A stretch of DNA of 64,000 nucleotides from Leptospira semungkisensis (lineage in GTDB: Bacteria > Spirochaetota > Leptospiria > Leptospirales > Leptospiraceae): assembly GCF_004770055.1 (NCBI RefSeq), contig NZ_RQEP01000005.1, forward strand, positions 1,302,001-1,366,000. The letters run 5' to 3'. This document shows positions 61,983-64,000 of the stretch, one piece after another; position 1 is the first letter of the stretch; each line of letters opens with the position of its first letter. Under the pieces are notes generated by a model. The model saw only the letters and a list, made by a program, of their open reading frames with translations, was not told the origin of the DNA and did not search any database. The position numbers and the translations under genes are program-made.

Positions 61983-62423
61983 ATGCTTCCCGTAATTCAC
62001 ATAAATTATTTAGCTATTGCAGCGGGTATTGTTTCCAATGTTATCATAGGATTCCTATGGTATGGACCGCTTTTCGGTAAGCCATGGATGAAGGAAATGG
62101 GTTTAGAGAATATGGAACCGAATACTAAAGAGATGTTTAAGTCTCTAGGTTTTATGATTTTCGGTTCCTTCTTAACTGCTTTCGTATTGTCTCATAGTAT
62201 TTTAGTTTGGAAACCATCCTCTTGGAATTTACAAGCAGATGCGCCGGCTTGGATTTACGGAGCTTATGCAGCAGTCTTTACTTGGATCGGTTTCTATATT
62301 CCTTTGCTTTTAGGATCCGTTACCTGGGAAGGAAAATCATGGAAATTGTTTTTTATCAACGCTTTCTACTATCTGGTTTCTCTTTCTGCAATGAGTTTCA
62401 TACTTGCAGTTTGGCCTGCCTAA
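61983..62423 (+). CDS. DUF1761-family small membrane protein
   Basis: 146 residues, four transmembrane helices. AAGGAG ends about 6 nt before the ATG. Typical DUF1761 opening: INYLAIAAGIVSNVIIGFLWYGPLFGKPWMKEMGL, where GxxxWYGPxFGKxWMK is the family motif, and GSVTWEGKSWKLFFINAFYYLVSL closes it. Function is unknown. Co-expression with the following kinase cannot be decided. Confidence 0.9.
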   Translation: MLPVIHINYLAIAAGIVSNVIIGFLWYGPLFGKPWMKEMGLENMEPNTKEMFKSLGFMIFGSFLTAFVLSHSILVWKPSSWNLQADAPAWIYGAYAAVFTWIGFYIPLLLGSVTWEGKSWKLFFINAFYYLVSLSAMSFILAVWPA

Positions 62424-62443
62424 AATAGCATAACGTATATTCT

Positions 62444-62461
62444 TTTGGCCATTTGGCCAAA
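62444..62461. promoter_or_regulatory. Palindrome upstream of the histidine kinase gene
   Basis: TTTGGCCA-TT-TGGCCAAA, 8-bp arms with a 2-nt centre, 112 nt before the predicted kinase start. Possible operator; no T run. Confidence 0.4.
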
Positions 62462-62572
62462 TAGTTTCTGAAAATCAAAGAGGCGAAGTTATATCTTTCG
62501 GATCTTTCTTCGCTTCTTAAATCGAAACTTACAATTGAAAATCCAATTATTCTTTGGATCGGTTCCTCTCGA

Positions 62573-64000
62573 TTGTCTCTAAAAAAATGGCATAAAGCAA
62601 TTCTCTCCGTTCCTGCCCTTGTGGGGATTCTTGTAATTCTCGGTTGGGCCTTCGATTTGGAACTTTTAAAGAGACCAAGGCCAACCTGGGCAGCCATGAA
62701 CCCTATGTCGGCTTTCGCTTTCATTGTGATTAGCCTGATCTTATTATTATTTTCGAAATTTAAGGCTGAGAAGAGACATGCCTTTCTTCTGCGGATTATT
62801 TCTCTTTTTCTGATTGGAATCGGTTTGAGCAGACTGATCGCCGTTTTAGGAGGTTGGGATTTAGAAATCGATCAAATCCTTTTCTCAAAGGAATTAGCAA
62901 AGGATATTATGAGTGGGGTCCCGAATCGAATGGCACCAAACACTGCATTCGATTTCTGTTTATTAGGATTCTCTTTTCTATTAGCCTCTTTCAATAGTCG
63001 TTATCTTAAATCGACGGCAAATTATTTTTCATTCGTAGCTCTGTTGGTAGGCGTCTTCTCAGTTATGGGATATTTGTACCAGGTAAAAGAATTCTACGGA
63101 ATTTTTTCCTTTAAGCCTATGGCGATCCATACTGCGATTTGCTTTATCGTAGCTTCTCTTGCTTTTTTGTTTCAGAATGGGGATTACGGGTTCATGCGGG
63201 TATTTACGAGTACTTATTCTGGGGGAAGGATCGCAAGATTCCTTGCTCCTTTCGTGATCCTTGTTCCTGTCATCTTCGGTTTCATTCGAATTTATTTGCA
63301 GCATCTGCATCCGATAAGCGTGGAGCTTGGAGTAGGGATCCTAATGACCGGGATCATTCTCTCCTTTTTTACTCTAGTTTGGTTTATTTCTTCGGAATTA
63401 AATAAGACCGATTTAGCTAGGACAACTGCAGAAGAGAAGCTTTCAAGTTTGAACCAGGACTTAGAAAGAATGATCCAAACAAGGACTATGGATCTCTATA
63501 AAAGCGAGAATCGCTTTCGTACAATCATAGAACAATTTCCTTATCCGGTTCTAACTTATACTCCTGAAGGAGTTTGTACTGGCGCAAATCTTGCTTGGGA
63601 GGACATGTGGGAGGCGAGAAGAGATAATTTAGTAGATTATAATATAATAAATGATCCTCAAATAAAATCTTCCGGTTTACTTCGCTGGGTAGAAATGGCG
63701 TTTAATGGGGAGCCGGCTGTCTCTGAACCATTTGTTTACGATCCTCAAGGGATTGGGAAGGGCGGAAGACCTCGTTGGTTACAGTTGATCTTTCATCCAA
63801 TTAAGAACACTGCAGGTGTCTTGCTAGAAGTGATTACGGTGCAACAAGATATCACTGCGAGCAAAGAGGCAGAAAATCAAATCCGTTCTCTAAATAACGA
63901 TCTAGAAGAAAGAGTGAAGCAAAGAACTGAACAGTTGGTGCTAGCGAATAAGGAACTCGAATCTTTTTCCTATTCCATATCTCACGATTTACGTGCTCCC
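62573..64000 (+). CDS. Membrane histidine kinase, PAS-containing (3' end outside window)
   Basis: Open to the right edge; 476 residues seen. The start is uncertain: frame is open from 62465, and TTG 62573 (MSLKKWHK) is the only common start near the first helix. About eight hydrophobic segments (~8-280), then a coiled coil (TAEEKLSSLNQDLERMIQTRTMDL), a PAS domain (ENRFRTIIEQFPYPVLTYTPEGVC) with PAC-like end, and a second coiled coil leading into the H-box ESFSYSISHDLRAP, where the phosphoacceptor His lies right at the edge. The seven- or eight-helix sensor may be MASE1/7TMR-like; the ligand is unknown. Confidence 0.8.
   Translation, partial: MSLKKWHKAILSVPALVGILVILGWAFDLELLKRPRPTWAAMNPMSAFAFIVISLILLLFSKFKAEKRHAFLLRIISLFLIGIGLSRLIAVLGGWDLEIDQILFSKELAKDIMSGVPNRMAPNTAFDFCLLGFSFLLASFNSRYLKSTANYFSFVALLVGVFSVMGYLYQVKEFYGIFSFKPMAIHTAICFIVASLAFLFQNGDYGFMRVFTSTYSGGRIARFLAPFVILVPVIFGFIRIYLQHLHPISVELGVGILMTGIILSFFTLVWFISSELNKTDLARTTAEEKLSSLNQDLERMIQTRTMDLYKSENRFRTIIEQFPYPVLTYTPEGVCTGANLAWEDMWEARRDNLVDYNIINDPQIKSSGLLRWVEMAFNGEPAVSEPFVYDPQGIGKGGRPRWLQLIFHPIKNTAGVLLEVITVQQDITASKEAENQIRSLNNDLEERVKQRTEQLVLANKELESFSYSISHDLRAP

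Noticed and set aside
62398..62724. Minus-strand frame opposite the start of the histidine kinase
   Set aside because: It lies opposite the kinase reading frame, has low-complexity basic composition and no ribosome-binding site.

Overview
The window is spirochaetal, and almost certainly Leptospira. RpoB carries Asn where most bacteria have Ser at the main rifampicin position, a known spirochaete trait. Lipoproteins with loose lipoboxes are abundant, TTG/GTG starts are common, and the cyclic-nucleotide-gated channel resembles the described channels of Leptospira licerasiae (LliK) and Spirochaeta (SthK). Base composition looks higher in GC than the roughly 35% of L. interrogans, so a saprophytic or intermediate-clade species is more likely; this is by eye, without a database.

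Layout. 1-3.1 kb: end of a peptide-type ABC importer (two permeases) coupled to a PEGA-domain envelope protein. 3.1-12.6 kb: accessory region of small lipoproteins, membrane proteins, a leucine-rich-repeat protein, a foreign-looking TPR gene between two ~145-bp direct repeats, an alpha/beta hydrolase and a DUF2200/SAP-like pair. 12.6-31.8 kb: housekeeping and single-gene units (folC, aroE, glycosyltransferase, two anti-sigma-type ATPases, a degenerate amidohydrolase, an S1 protein, trmL, uvrB, rhomboid protease, cutA, beta-lactamase-like hydrolase, two DJ-1/PfpI proteins, HAD phosphatase, FMN reductase, an Xre regulator with two nearby palindromes, an ankyrin lipoprotein and a Cys/Gly-rich lipoprotein). 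31.9-34.6 kb: fatty-acid hydroxylase, AraC-type regulator and a VapBC toxin-antitoxin pair with a consensus, apparently leaderless promoter. 34.8-47.0 kb: tRNA-Thr, tRNA-Trp, secE, nusG, rplKAJL, rpoBC, rpsLG, closed by a strong terminator.

47-64 kb holds two themes. The first is lipid chemistry: a second fatty-acid hydroxylase, a metallophosphoesterase, a GMC oxidoreductase of cholesterol-oxidase type, an alpha/beta hydrolase with a Cys nucleophile, and an SDR dehydrogenase. The second is cyclic-nucleotide signalling: a PAS-cyclase, then a tandem pair of 7TM receptors with nearly the same sensor but different outputs (adenylate cyclase versus SpoIIE/PP2C phosphatase), then a K+ channel whose nucleotide pocket carries the cAMP-type RAATV signature of PKA. 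A DUF1761 protein and the first part of a membrane histidine kinase end the window.

The most interesting items are the receptor duplication with output swap next to a cAMP-type ion channel, the repeat-bracketed foreign segment at 7.2-8.7 kb, the leaderless vapBC promoter, the Cys-nucleophile hydrolase paired with a GMC oxidase, and repeated placement of stop codons in the loops of hairpins at convergent gene ends. No CRISPR array, rRNA gene or insertion sequence was seen.
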